64,000 nucleotides of DNA from Tetmemena sp. SeJ-2015 (GCA_027382625.1 JAJKFJ010022890.1:1-64000), one strand, 5' to 3'. Shown: positions 45,668 through 57,032, counted from the stretch's first letter. Program-made: numbers and translations. The notes: generated by a model not told the origin, from the sequence alone.

Positions 45668-46425
45668 ATGAATAAGAGTACATGGCACACAAAGTTTTCT
45701 AGAGAGAAATTTGACTTACTCATAAGAGAGGATGCTCAAAGGAGGTTGGACGGATTGGCCCTAGCACAACCTATTGTTCTCTTTCACTACTTGCTTTCTC
45801 CTATATGGAGAATCTACAAAGCTCATGGAATTAAATGAAAATAATTTGTAGCAAAGAAATCACGAATTAGAATATCTAAGTCAATTTGAAAAGTTAGCTA
45901 ACAGAAATTTTTCAAAAAATTAAGAAGAAATCCAAGAGGGAACAAAGGATATTTTTGTGGATGAAGCGATCTTGTACCACAAATCAGAAGAGAGGGTAAT
46001 GAACGAAGGGGCAAAACATTTAGAGATAGATAGTTTCTAATCCCTAGACAACTGATGTTGTGGTTGCTGCTATCATTGACAAATCCCATTGTTCTAGATT
46101 ACTCTCGAAATCTTTGGTGGACTTTGTCTAGAATTAACTTTGTGAGAATAATGGGCAGAAGTTAGCCATGGTTCTTAGCAACTCGAGAGTGCAATATGTC
46201 TGAAAGGTAGGTTAATACTATACACTCAGCTTTATTTTGTATAATCTTCGTCGTCCTTCTAGCACAGAATGGAATCCTATCAAGATAATCTTTTCAGCAG
46301 TCAAGAGCAACTTTAAGAAGTACAATCTCAAGTATTTTAAAACGAGAAGAAGAAATTTGATTATTATGAAACTAAAATTGACAGATCCTTCAACTAGTTA
46401 AAGAATAAAACAATTAGTGGTTTGA
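45668..46425 (+). pseudogene. Inactivated AT-rich IS630/Tc1-type transposase related to the TBE-like enzyme
   Basis: Same block order as the transposase at 21180. REKFDLLIREDAQRRLDG and LALAQPIVLFH match FEHLCYLLNDHTLAEQ and LSLAQRCLMFH. WRIYKAHGIK matches RSIYRAHGVK. DIFVDEAILYHKSEE holds the first Asp, matching YLDETIF. MVLSNSRV stands at the second Asp block (Asp to Ser). EWNPIKIIFSAVKSNFKK stands at NPIEEVFSRVKGHYKR (Glu to Lys). Two of three catalytic residues are lost. An in-frame TGA follows GIK, and at least two frameshifts occur. Codon use is AT-rich like the host, unlike copies A and B, so this is an older or different lineage. No TIRs were found around it. Confidence 0.65.
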
Positions 46426-46429
46426 GTAC

Positions 46430-47810
46430 AGGTACATATTTAAAGTTATAAAGAATTTAAGTTTTGTGACAAATTTATGCAAATTAATACTTTTAATCAA
46501 ATATTTAAACTTATATCTATCCGCGAAGCCATCTCTTCATTTAGCAGCATTTAAGGTTAATAACTGATTAGTGGATTAAATTTGTTAGGGCGCATTTTTT
46601 TTATCTGTGAATCATAAAGGAAACTGCAAAATTTAACGTGCCTCTTTGTTTTCTCAGTTTTCAGATCATTTACTTTCCTTGAGGAGTTGAAGAGTCCTTC
46701 CTTACACCTCTAAAATAATATGAATGCATAAATAATTTTACTTTACTTTAAAGGAACTTAAGAGATATTTTATGTACCAGCTTTTTGAGATGACATTCAA
46801 AATTTTTTTTCTTTTTATTATCTTGAACCGTATCATTCCTGAGAGTAAAATCAGCGAACCAGCCTTTCCAGATAGTAAGGAGCCACTGTCTTGATAATGT
46901 TGAAGAAAATTGTGCAATCCATCCTATTTCAACACTAAGCTAGACATGATCTATTGCTCTTGCAAAACTGGGTTGCATATTGCCTTCATCAGACCTTTTT
47001 AATTAATTACATTAAGATCTCCTTCTATCGTCTAAAGACTTTTCATACAAACCTTTACTGATAATATTTATTGGAGGTAAGTAAGAGTGGGCTACACAAA
47101 AAGTTAAGAGACCGCACTTATTTATGTTAGATACACATTTATGTCCTTCTTATATCTGAATCTTGAAGCAAGTTCTGTCTCATTTATCTTTAGTAAACTC
47201 TTTCTAAAGAGCTGCTTGATTCTGCTTTAGATCAATTCTTGTTTCTATTCATTTAATATTTATTAGGATTTCTAATTATACTTTTTAAATTCTCTACCCC
47301 AAGGTGGCTTATCTATAGCAAACAGATTAAGTTATTAAATAAGTTAAACTTATTATTGGGTTAATCGGTGATTTGAAAATAATTTACTTAATACTTTAAT
47401 AGCTTACTGTATTTATTTAACTGAATACATTTTATAATTTTAGTGCAGGATTAAAATGTAAGAAATTGAGGGTTAAATGGAAGGATGACAGAAGCTCAGC
47501 GCAGTATTCGTACCTTACCTCAATAGACATGTTACTTGTTCAGAATATTATAAACTTGGGATATCTGCTTGAAGTACTATGAACATTAGGTTAGTGAACT
47601 TATTGTGATATTCATAGATATCTTAAACATGAAGTTAACTCTTCTATTCGGAGTGAAATGCAGAGTATAATGTTCCGAAAATTAAAACAAATTCTGAGCT
47701 AAAACTTCAAAATTATCTTATTTCGCTACATATTCATGCTAATAAGACTCAAATTCTTATACGCTACTTACACTCTAACTGTTCTATTTATTTTAGTAAA
47801 TGATTTTCAA
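46430..47810. other. AT-rich region with no gene recognised
   Basis: No repeats or coding islands supported. Confidence 0.4.
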
Positions 47811-47817
47811 ATCTCCT

Positions 47818-48311
47818 GTAAGATAAATACGAATAGATTATCATATAAATGCATACAAAATGCAAATTCATTTAAAGCTGCTTCACCTATCTGACAATAA
47901 TTAAGATGGCTACAATAGTAAATCGCAGAATAACATTAGTCTTATGCAAAATATTTTAGTTTATTAGACAATTCTTATAGGTAACTTGAGTTAGGATTTG
48001 CGTTTCGCATTGCGTTTATACCCTTAACTAGAATTAACTCTGCATATTATTCTTATTGAAAGTCCCATTTCACTTACCAATATAAGGATACAAAACTTGA
48101 AATATTTTATAGGACATTTTCAATTTTCCTCATTTGAATCTGAAATAGCAAATTTATATAGGTCTTTGTGTAAGCTCACCGAGGCTTCTAACCTATTTTA
48201 TTTTACTAATATCAAAATTAATAAATCAACTTTAATTCAGGCAAACACTTACTAATTTACTTTATTGTATTTAAGGAATCCTATCCTACTTATAATCGTA
48301 TTCATCCCATA
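47818..48311. mobile_element. Possible TIR element H (494 bp, weak ends)
   Basis: The left end is TGTAAGATAAATACGAATAG and the right end, inverted, is TATGGGATGAATACGATTAT. The right end is a good match to the common motif and the left end is poorer. It lies 225 bp before element C. Confidence 0.45.
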
Positions 48312-48536
48312 ATATAAATGGATAATACAAATTAAAAATTCTAATTGATGGATAAAGTTTTTTAATAGATGTCAAATATTTTTTCCCACTAAGAGATAAA
48401 TTAAGACATAAATACTTTAATTTATTACAGAGGTAAAAATAACTATACTTTAAAAATAAAAATAAAAATAATATCATATTTTTCTAAGAATGAAAAACAT
48501 ATAATTTAATTTCTTTTTTTATATTTTCCATCTTAT

Positions 48537-49030
48537 TATGGGATGAAGAGAGATAGGTGATCGTTGATTAGCTTAATTCGCTTTAATTCAAAAAGAGTGA
48601 TTTATTAAACCTATTTATTTTTAGATTATCGTAATTTAGAGATAACTTATTGGAGACTAGATACAAACAAATAGGAATATATTAAACCATATGTTTCTTC
48701 AAATATCATCTAGTCTTCGAATTAGAAAAACTGATTTGTGGAGATTAAGTAAACCTGATAGGATTATTTAAAATTTTAATTATTTTTTAGGTGTTTTCAA
48801 GGATTTCGAAAACATGATTAAAGTCAATTCAACAATCATGCAGAGTAAATTGAGCATGGAACAAGCAGAAAACTTCCATAAAAAGAGCATTTGCTCAAAA
48901 GAAGAAACCGAAACTAAAGCTAATACGAGTAATAAAGAACTGCAGATATCAAAATAAGAGTCTATTCAAAAACTAAAGATTTGTATTTATAACATAGCAA
49001 TTGACGATAACAAATCTCTATTCAACATAA
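48537..49030. mobile_element. Element C: internal-deletion derivative of the TBE-like transposon
   Basis: The left end is TATGGGATGAAGAGAGATAG then GTGATCGTTG. The first 240 bp match the right end of element B in reverse (25269 back to about 25040), including GATTTGTGGAGA and AAGTAAACCT. From about 48775 the sequence matches the left end of B in reverse (21040 back to 20770), from TTAGGTGTTTTC through ATGCAGAGTAAATT to the inverted TIR at 49000-49030. All three transposon genes are missing. It is therefore a typical short passenger derived by one deletion. Confidence 0.85.
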
Positions 49031-49239
49031 AACCTAATTTTTAATAGGAAAGAGCATTTAAATAGATGGCCATAATGTCTGAAGCATAAAACATCTTAAT
49101 GAGCCCTCAAAGAAAAATAAGAAGCCAAATAAAACAAGAGAGCCTAGAGATTACATCAATTGTAGCCACAAGAGACATGAGCACTCGATAGGTGTCAGAA
49201 GCTAAGAATATTGAAGCAGCTCAAATTGACTTGAAATGA
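48814..49239 (+). CDS. 141-aa ORF starting in element C and running out through its TIR
   Basis: From ATG 48814 to TGA 49237-49239 the frame has a composition typical of a real, soluble, helical protein (KLSMEQAENFHKKSICSKEE, then FKQMAIMSEAQNILMSPQRK, then DMSTRQVSEAKNIEAAQID). The first part is homologous to the left end of element B. The last 70 codons lie outside the element. Either the element end contributes the 5' part of a chimeric gene or the element boundary has been mis-set. Several Gln are TAA or TAG. No domain is recognised. Confidence 0.5.
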
Positions 49240-49493
49240 AAGACAGTTCTATATTATTAAAAAAAAACTTGTTTCAGTTAATAAATATTTAAAGTGAATT
49301 TAATGGAAATTAATTAAGTGAGGAATAGTGATTTTAAATTATTTTCTGTGAATATTCTGTTATTATTAATTTAATCACTATGGGTATTTGTTTCAAATTA
49401 AAGCTTAATGAGTGTGGAGATGGGCTAGTTAAAAGGAGGTATAATAAAGTAATAGTAATTAATTAATAATTATAAAATAAGAACTAAATATAA

Positions 49494-49886
49494 ATGATGG
49501 AACAGCAACCAGAAGTATTTGAGAGTGATGATTCAAGATGCGAGGAGAACTCGATTAACGAGAAAGAATATCAAAACAATTCCTCTAAAATTCACATAAG
49601 TGGATTGCCAAAATAATAAAGGCGATAAGTTATTGGCAAGAGAAGTAAGGTTCTGTTCGTATAAATGTTTAGAGTATAAGAAAATTCATGGATTTCATTC
49701 AATAATGAAACCAAAGTCATCCTTGAAAAAATTACAAAAGGTTCAAGCTTTAATTTAAGGCTATTCACAATCTTAAATAACTTAAAATTCATCCTCTCTG
49801 TCATTATTAGCCAGAGCGAATTCCAGACCTAATAAGAGTCAAGAGATAAAAGATTCAAAGGCGCAATGTTAATCTAGTAACTTTGA
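49494..49886 (+). CDS. 130-aa ORF, unknown protein
   Basis: ATG 49494 to TGA 49884-49886 with TAA/TAG as Gln. The N-terminus is acidic and Ser-rich (EQQPEVFESDDSRCEENS). A basic middle (KQQRRQVIGKRSKV) is followed by a more hydrophobic stretch (LRLFTILNNLKFILSVI) that could be a membrane or buried helix. The composition favours coding. Further coding-like pieces follow in other frames at 50060-50260, 50274-50472 (MSKIIPNLYSEGQILFCTLY) and 50530-50827 (TSSDVEIYSHFNKKEREGQA). They may belong to the same gene interrupted by germline-only DNA. Confidence 0.4.
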
Positions 49887-50273
49887 GAGATGAACATGAT
49901 CATCTCCTAAACTAACTTTTATTTCATTATTTACAAATAGGAAAAATAATACTGAAAAATTAATTCAATAGGAGTTATAGCAGAATGACATTATATTTCG
50001 TCAAAAATTTGAAGCCAAATTTCAACAAGTAAAAGTTCCAAAATTTGTTCTTTAAAACTTAATGAACTCGAAATGGTAATTAGGATCTAGTTTCAGAAAT
50101 CGTTAATAGAAAATTTCGCTAAAAATTCTTGACTGATGACTTTGTGTGAAGAAATTTAAATTATTCTTGAGTAAGATAAACTTGAGAAATTTTTCAAGTC
50201 AAGAGAACTTGATTGACTCAGCTAGGAACTGAAACGACGAAACTAGACTCAGATTATAAATATACATTTTAAG

Positions 50274-50827
50274 ATGTCGAAGATAATCCCTAACCTTTAT
50301 AGCGAGGGTCAAATCTTATTTTGCACTCTGTATCTAGCAGCTCAAACCTTTGCGACAAAGTTCAAGACTCCTAATCCTGAGGTAAATGATTCTCTCTCTC
50401 AAAAACCCGATACCTTTAAGACAATGATATTCTCTACTACTCTTATTTCATTGGTTTGCTCATTCCCATCCTGATAAGAGATAACACTCAACTCGATTAA
50501 CACCAAACTCAAATTGAAAAGTATACGAATGACTTGTGATTCTCTAAAGTTTAATCTGAATACATTTAACTCAAAAACTTGTTTGGCTAGGATTTATTAA
50601 ATAAAATTGGTGCACTAGATATAATCAAGTGCAAATTAAATTCCTATCAAAAGTTTAAGTTCTCTCAGATCCTATTATAGTTTTTGCTGAGCTACTAGAC
50701 CTCTTCAGATGTCGAGATATACTCTCATTTTAATAAAAAAGAAAGAGAAGGTCAAGCTACCTTTAGAAAGATTCTTGCTAATTCTCTAATCTATCAAAAA
50801 AATATTAAAAATTCTTCAACTATATGA
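50274..50827 (+). CDS. Coding-like island in several frames
   Basis: Frame 1 (50274-50474) reads MSKIIPNLYSEGQILFCTLY and KTPNPEVNDSLSQKPDTFK. Another frame, to TGA near 50827, reads LNSYQKFKFSQILLQFLLS and EIYSHFNKKEREGQATFRKI. The parts are separated by in-frame TGA codons or shifts. Function unknown. Confidence 0.3.
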
Positions 50828-50949
50828 ACAAACTTGGTTTAAGGAAATCACAAAGATGTCATCTTAAGCTCCTCGAAAAGTTAAAAAAAAAATAAGACAG
50901 ATTATATTGACTCTTGCTAATATAGCTAGGAAATTAATAAAAAAGAAAA

Positions 50950-51310
50950 ATAAATTAAATATTTAATTAAAATGGAATACATGAGTAGCAGTTGAAGCGC
51001 CTCAGAATTATATAATGATTACACCATTCGATTCAGCATAAAATTCTAAGAACTTATATCCTTGGAACTTTTGTGTGGGAGCGCTCAGTCAAGAGTTATA
51101 AGCGACAAAAGTTCAGATGAAGAAGAGTATTGCTATGAGGAGGAATGCGCACATCATATTTCGATGCTAAGAGGTGCCACGAAGATAATTAAAGAAGAAA
51201 CTCATATTAATTTTTGATTGTCTATCGAACAAGCTGCAGATCAGGGGTGAATCTGCGATTTCAACTGACACAAAGTAGCAACTCTCCATTTATTATTTTA
51301 TCCAATCACC
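50950..51310 (+). pseudogene. Dispersed kinase-fragment repeat, copy 4
   Basis: Plus strand reads LLCGSAQSRVISDKSSDEEE and then HISMLRGATKIIKEETHINF, aligned with the kinase-like reading of 42570-42930. The edge AACTCTCCATTTATTATTTT is the inverse of the AATAATAAATGAAGAGTTG edge of copies 2 and 3. The DIWSLG part is replaced by an acidic stretch. An in-frame TGA near 50990 interrupts the upstream frame. Confidence 0.55.
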
Positions 51311-51772
51311 TATTTTAATTAAAATTCTTACTTTAATTCGTTCAGCAGGAAATTCAATAGTTTCATTAGCAGAGAGCAGTATCTTTGGAAGAGGTAATTG
51401 AGATATCGTTCAAAAATATTTTTATGAATACAATACAATGAATACTAAATAACTTCATCTTCGATAACTCTCATTTACCCTTGAAATATAACTTAATTCA
51501 TCTACCTACTGTGTTAGTATAAAACTTGGCTTATAGGACAAATAAATGAATACTTTAAACAAAAAAGAATGTTCTTATAACTATTTTAAATGATAATTTA
51601 AAAGTCTAAGACTGGTACCTACTCATTTCATTCGGAATTAATTTGATCATTGAGGATGTCGATAAAATAATTAATGGATAGCTGAACACTAAATAAATAG
51701 CAATAGTGGAAGATATAATTAAATAATTAAGGCTGATCCTTTCAGGATTGTTAACTCAAAGGATTAAGGTAT

Positions 51773-52506
51773 TTGGGATCTAACTCTTACCCAATGCTAT
51801 CTTTAGCGCAAATTGAGACAAAGGGATTCAGAGAATCATTCAAAAATCACTTGAGCAATCGTAGATTCTCTCCTTCCAAAAAGAGCTTGAGAGTTTTACA
51901 AGAATTTAATAAGTCCTCTGAGGTGATATTAAAATCTTCAAGAAGCATTCTGAGCGAGTAGAACAAATTATTCAAATGATTGAGAAGTTGGGAAAGTTTA
52001 TTCCCCTAATAATCTTTTGCCAAAAGAAACTAATGATAAGTATGAATAGATAATCAAGCAGATGGAGTAAGTAGCTTCAAGAAGGGAATAACAATGGATA
52101 ACTTTGATGAAATATAATAATTGCATTCTGGAGTTATAGTGCTGATTCCGCAGTAATGCTGCAGATACAATACTAGATTAAGGAAGGATACAAAAGTCAT
52201 CATTTCATGTAACATAAGACCAGAGATTCAATACTAGCAAATGATGGGAATGAGTTTCTGAATTAGATAAATTCTCTCGTCAGCTAATTCACAGATTCTA
52301 ATAAAAGCTAGAATTAATTTATTCAAACTCTCCATGTTACAATTTTCAAAAGTCAAGAGAATACTAGAAATTGTCAACATAAAAAAATAAACAGAAATAC
52401 TCTTAAAGAAGTACTTCAGCAATCTTAAGAAAGCAAGAATGAATTTCGCTCTCTACAGTATCTCAACCAAGTATTTGATGATAAAGATTTTATAAACTTA
52501 TTTTGA
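51773..52506 (+). CDS. Host-like gene, helical Gln/Glu-rich protein, frameshifted
   Basis: Coding-like frames follow one another. FSPSKKSLRVLQEFNKSSE comes from ATG 51773. FKKHSERVEQIIQMIEKLGK lies near 51940. NDKYEQIIKQMEQVASRREQ lies near 52040. A 122-codon frame from about 52142 to TGA 52504-52506 has KTRDSILANDGNEFLNQIN and KEVLQQSQESKNEFRSLQYL. Three frameshifts are needed. The protein is helical and polar, possibly coiled coil. The shorter minus frame at 52234-52422 is a shadow. Confidence 0.45.
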
Positions 52507-52509
52507 AAA

Positions 52510-53160
52510 TGTAAAATAGCCTCTTCTCTATTGATGGATGACATAGTCTCAACCATTTAAATAGTTCTCAAAGAATACGAATTATTTTTTATTTCCCAAT
52601 ATATTTTACTAAATGAAGATAGTAGTCAATATAGACCTTCATAAAATTTAAGTTCAATGCGAAAGTTGGGAGAGCATTTTAGTTAACATATAATAATTTA
52701 GCTAACTGATTGTTAAGATGTAGTTCTTTATAATTATATTTGCAGATTTTGTGCATAAAATTGGAAAAATTTTGTAATGTTAAATTAATTTTCAGTTGCA
52801 AACTTTCTGAATATATGTTACCCATCATAATTTGATGATAATGATCTAGACTTTTGTAGCCTCTTCTAAAAATATAAAAGGACAATCAAAATATATAAGA
52901 TAAAAAATAAAAAGAATTATAGTTATTGAAACATTTAAAAAATAGATATTTATTAAAAATCACAATTTATTAAAACACTAATATTAATATCTAATATCTA
53001 ATTTATTAAACAAATTCACCCTAATTTAAATAATTTAGGAGTAAATATTTTATACAAATATAGAAGTATTATTTTTACAAGAATTACGGATTTTAAGAGT
53101 TAAAAAAATAACACAATTATTGGGCAAGTAATAAAAGAAACATGTAATCAATATGAATTA
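52510..53160. other. Very AT-rich region with no gene recognised
   Basis: Nothing supported. The 68-codon minus frame at 52679-52885 has chance-like composition. Confidence 0.4.
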
Positions 53161-53166
53161 TTTATT

Positions 53167-53836
53167 ATACCTAAGAATCTAAAAGAAAATCGATGACACT
53201 CAGAAGAAATATAATGCTCAGAGGAAGGAGTGAAGCTAGAGATAGAAGTTGAAGTGATATATATTAACTCCTCATATATTTAAAATTTCTTAATTTTTAA
53301 TGGCAGTTGACTTCTTTCCATCTCCACATATCTCAGTGCAAGTGTCTTTAGGTGTTGGTTCAACTGTTTCTCGAAAACATGAGTGAAAGTAGGGTGTCTG
53401 CTTGGCTCGTCCCCACTCAAGTGGAACTCTGCTTTTTCAGTTGCTTGATTGAAGTTGAAATGTTCTTGAACACTTTTGACACTTTCTCTTTGACTTAGCT
53501 CATCAAAGTTATTTAGTACTCCACATACTCTCCGATATCCTTTTCATTGAACAGAGTGGAAAAGTTCCTTTTCCTTCCACTTGAGTGGGGACGAGCCAAG
53601 CAGACACCCTACTTTCACTCATGTTTTCGAGAAACAGTTGAACCAACACCTAAAGACACTTGCACTGAGATATGTGGAGATGGAAAGAAGTCAACTGCCA
53701 TTAAAAATTAAGAAATTTTAAATATATGAGGAGTTAATATATATCACTTCAACTTCTATCTCTAGCTTCACTCCTTCCTCTGAGCATTATATTTCTTCTG
53801 AGTGTCATCGATTTTCTTTTAGATTCTTAGGTATAT
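53167..53836. mobile_element. Palindromic element K with about 260-bp near-identical arms
   Basis: Arms 53167-53425 and 53576-53836 are inverted copies with very few visible differences and a 150-bp spacer. The outer ends read ATACCTAAGAATCTAAAAG, flanked by TATT on the left and AATA on the right. They do not carry TATAGG. No ORF. The right edge lies 17 bp from the start of element T. Confidence 0.85.
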
Positions 53837-53853
53837 TAAAAAAGAAAAGTAAT

Positions 53854-55016
53854 TATAGGATGAATACGAAAGCAGAATCGGAGGTAAGAGATATTTGAAA
53901 TAAATGAAGAAGTAGATCTTGATTGATAACTTGATGATCAATTGGTTAACCTCTAGGTGAGTAATTTTTTGGACTATAGTTTGACTCTCACTAGTGAACC
54001 TCTTTTTTGAAATATTTTCGGACCAATAATTCTAACAGTAATAGCATCAACAGCAATAGCAGCAGTAAGAGTATAAATAGTAAAAGGAATAATTTGAAAG
54101 AAGATGATGACGAAAAATAATATGATGACAAGTTAGCGTATGAATAGTTTAAAAAGAGGAAAGTTGAAAAATAAATAAGAGATGTTTCGAACAATTCAAA
54201 AGTAAAACTGATATTGTTGGTTTCAAAAGTACGCAATCATTTACCGAGGCAGTTATTAATCTAGAGATGTTTTTAATTAATTCTTTGATTCTTACTCTTA
54301 TACATCTCTTTTTCTAATTCCTGTAATCTAATCTGATCCTTCCTACAATAAATATATATATCCAGATTAATTTTTGTTAAAATAAATCTAATTATATTTA
54401 TTTTCGAATGCAAAATATTACTTTTTGACGTTAAATATATAAATCTCCTGGGGAGTTTACGTTGATTTATTTCCTAAAATATATGAAGATATTGTTTATT
54501 AATTATCGTTAATTATCGTCCACTTTTAAATAATTTATCTTGATATAATATTTTGTATAAATGATCACAAAAAAAACTTAATTTTTGAATAGAGGGTGAG
54601 AAAGGCAGATTCCTTTATGACTTCAACGAGACTGGCCAGACTTTAATTTATAGGTGTTGAAGGTAAATTAATTATTTAAAATTAATGAGTGAGAAATTTA
54701 TACTAAATATAGATTATAGAAATGAATTTAATAGTTTAGAGGTGGTCTAAGGAGATAAATAAACTGTCAGGAAAATATGCGAAAAAAAGAAAAATACTAA
54801 ATGGAGAAAGCATCACCGAATAATTAATTACTTATAAATAACTGCAATTGCTATGCATAGTTATTTATTGAGTTTCTTCATAGCGATTCTGCTAAATATA
54901 TTACTCCATCTAACCCTTCTATTTCTACTTACTCCAGCAGTTTCTCTCTTTAGGCCTCACTTTTTGAGTCTGTGTCTCTAAGGCTTCAGATTTCTTTTTT
55001 CGCTATTCATCCTTTA
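53854..55016. mobile_element. TIR element T (about 1.16 kb)
   Basis: The left end is TATAGGATGAATACGAAAGC then AGAATCGGAGG, and the right end, inverted, is CTAAAGGATGAATAGCGAAA then AAAGAAATCTGAAG. The two ends align through most of 30 bp with small gaps. The right end abuts the coding island at 55025-56232. The interior is AT-rich without a recognised gene. The 81-codon minus frame at 53991-54236 is Leu/Ser low-complexity. Confidence 0.55.
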
Positions 55017-55024
55017 GTATGCTT

Positions 55025-56232
55025 TGAAGACTGTTGAAGTCTGTAATGTATTGAGGCTCCTATGTTTTGACCTTGTGGCTGACCTCACTTTTGTCCTTCC
55101 TATCATTGATCACCTTCTGCTTCCTTCCTAAATTATTTATCAGATCATTACTGTAGGCGAAAGCAAAGATCCTAGCCTCAATTGCATATTAAATGCTTTA
55201 ATGAAGTGAGCTGATAGAATTACCACCCCAAATTGCACCTCATTTTGTCAAAAATATTCACTTTTTCATTTTCAATTTAAACACACTTTAGAATTTTGAG
55301 AATTTCTTTAACACTCTGAACAGAAATCAAAATAAACTCCACAGCATCTCTCATACGATATCTTTTTTCTTGGGCCCCAATTTCTAAGTGATAATCCTTG
55401 ACTTGCCTGTACCAATGATTTCCAGTAATCACCTTCAGTTGGTTGCAGCCCTCGAAGCGGTAATGTCTATGGAATGAGCCACACTCGAAGCTTCCCATTG
55501 CAATGGTCATCTCTATTTAGCACTCTTAACTTTCTCGATGCTTTCCTGCTTTCTTGCCAAAGTATTGGGGCTTGATCTAAGTTTCCTGGCCTTATTGAGG
55601 CTACTTGTCTTTCTTGACTTATTTTCCCTCAACCTAACTCTTCAAAATATTCAGACTCTGCACTTATCAGTTCCCTATCCTTCATGGGACTCTTCTGCCT
55701 TCTCTGATACCTTGTGTTTTTAAATGAGGGTCATGGCGAAGGATGACTCTTGATGTGCTCGATAGTTTTTAAGTTTGACAATAATTTGGAGCGATTTTGT
55801 GGTACTAAAAAGCAATTCTTCCAAACAGCTTCCATCTACGTATTTGCAAAAGAGCTCTCTTCTCTTTCCAGTTAAGGCAGCGGTATATTGGCAAGAGCAA
55901 GGAACTAAAACCAATTGACTTGAAAAACTTTGAGCTTGAAGATGCTTTAATATAAACACTATGACTACAATCCTAATATTCTAAACCTCTTGCAGCTTTA
56001 GATAATCTCCCTGATCAGGCTAGAATGTCTTGGTATATCCTTTCCTTCTCTAACTTTCTACTGTCAGCATGTCATGCGCAGAATGTAGAAGTTGAGGTCA
56101 AAGGCTAGCTCGTAAATATAGTAAGCTACAGTAAATGCCCTTAAGATAAGTAGCCTGATCTTTACCATATTAAAAGAGGTATGATAGTTTGCCAGATTAT
56201 CCTTGTTCACATTCTCAAACTTCCTCTCTCTA
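55025..56232 (-). CDS. Host-like gene between elements T and I, frameshifted
   Basis: The minus strand carries a nearly continuous series of coding-like frames. VKIRLLILRAFTVAYYIYEL lies near 56165. YTKTFQPDQGDYLKLQEVQ is followed by a hydrophobic IRIVVIVFILKHL and then SCQYTAALTGKRRELFCKYV (frame 56075-55650, read through TAA as Gln). Then FECGSFHRHYRFEGCNQLKV (from ATG 55510), IEARIFAFAYSNDLINNLGR (near 55180), and a Lys/Gln-rich tail. Four frame changes occur. The N-terminal part may be membrane-associated. The gene is bracketed exactly by two TIR elements. No family is recognised. Confidence 0.5.
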
Positions 56233-56245
56233 GTCTGTAAATTAA

Positions 56246-56917
56246 TATAGGTTGAATAAAAATAGATGATCAGTGAGTGACATTCTCCAATATACTTTTG
56301 AAATTTAATCTGATATAACAGCAGTTTATTTGTTTGATTTTGATAATAAATTAATTTATTAAATTAATAGCAATGAAAGAAAAAGAATTTAGAAGGAAAT
56401 GGAGAATTAAGTATGCAAAAGACTCTTGAGATATTGTTGATGACACATGTTAGTAAGTAAACCTAAATTATTTGACGATAATTATGATGATTATTGTTGA
56501 GTTTAGCTCATATTTATGTCTTGCTATAATACCTTATTAGGCTAACTGATATACGTTCAAAATGGCGATGCAGAGCACAACAGTCCTTTAAAAGCTCCAC
56601 TCTTCCAGAATCGGTCTCTGGTTCGTTTTTGCATTACTGTGCACAGACAAAAAGATCTCTACTACTCAAAGATTAAGGTAAGTCTGAATGAATGGCTATT
56701 GACTTGCTAAAAGATCAACTTTAGGGCTTCAGTGTTGAGAAAAAGAAACTAAAAAAAACGAGAAAGAGAAAATGAGAGCAATAATAATAAAAATTAAAAT
56801 AAGAATAAGAACAAGGAGAATGCCAATACAAAATACTATCCAGTACAAAGAGTGCACTGTTTATGTTTCTAAATGAATTTTATTTACGAAATCACTAATT
56901 CGTATTCTTCCCTTTAA
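56246..56917. mobile_element. TIR element I (672 bp)
   Basis: The left end is TATAGGTTGAATAAAAATAG then ATGATCAGTGAG. The right end, inverted, is TTTAAAGGGAAGAATACGAA, then TTAGTGATTTCG. Its length equals that of element F and the interiors share weak similarity. Near 56560-56690 the plus strand is strongly coding-like (NGDAEHNSPLKAPLFQNRS, then RFCITVHRQKDLYYSKIK) and runs into GTAAGTC, as an exon would at a donor site. Confidence 0.6.
56565..56691 (+). CDS. Exon-like coding segment inside element I
   Basis: About 40 codons of coding-like composition, APLFQNRSLVRFCITVHRQK and flanks, end at a GTAAGT donor at about 56691. The protein is not recognised. It may be a captured exon or a host exon that happens to lie between the two TIRs. 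Confidence 0.4.
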
Positions 56918-57032
56918 AATTCTTGCGAGAGAAGTTTTATATTAAATAATTTTTTTACATAGGATAGTAATATTTTAAAACAGTACGAAAATGCTGATTT
57001 AATGAAATTGATTATTAATTATATTCCTAAAA

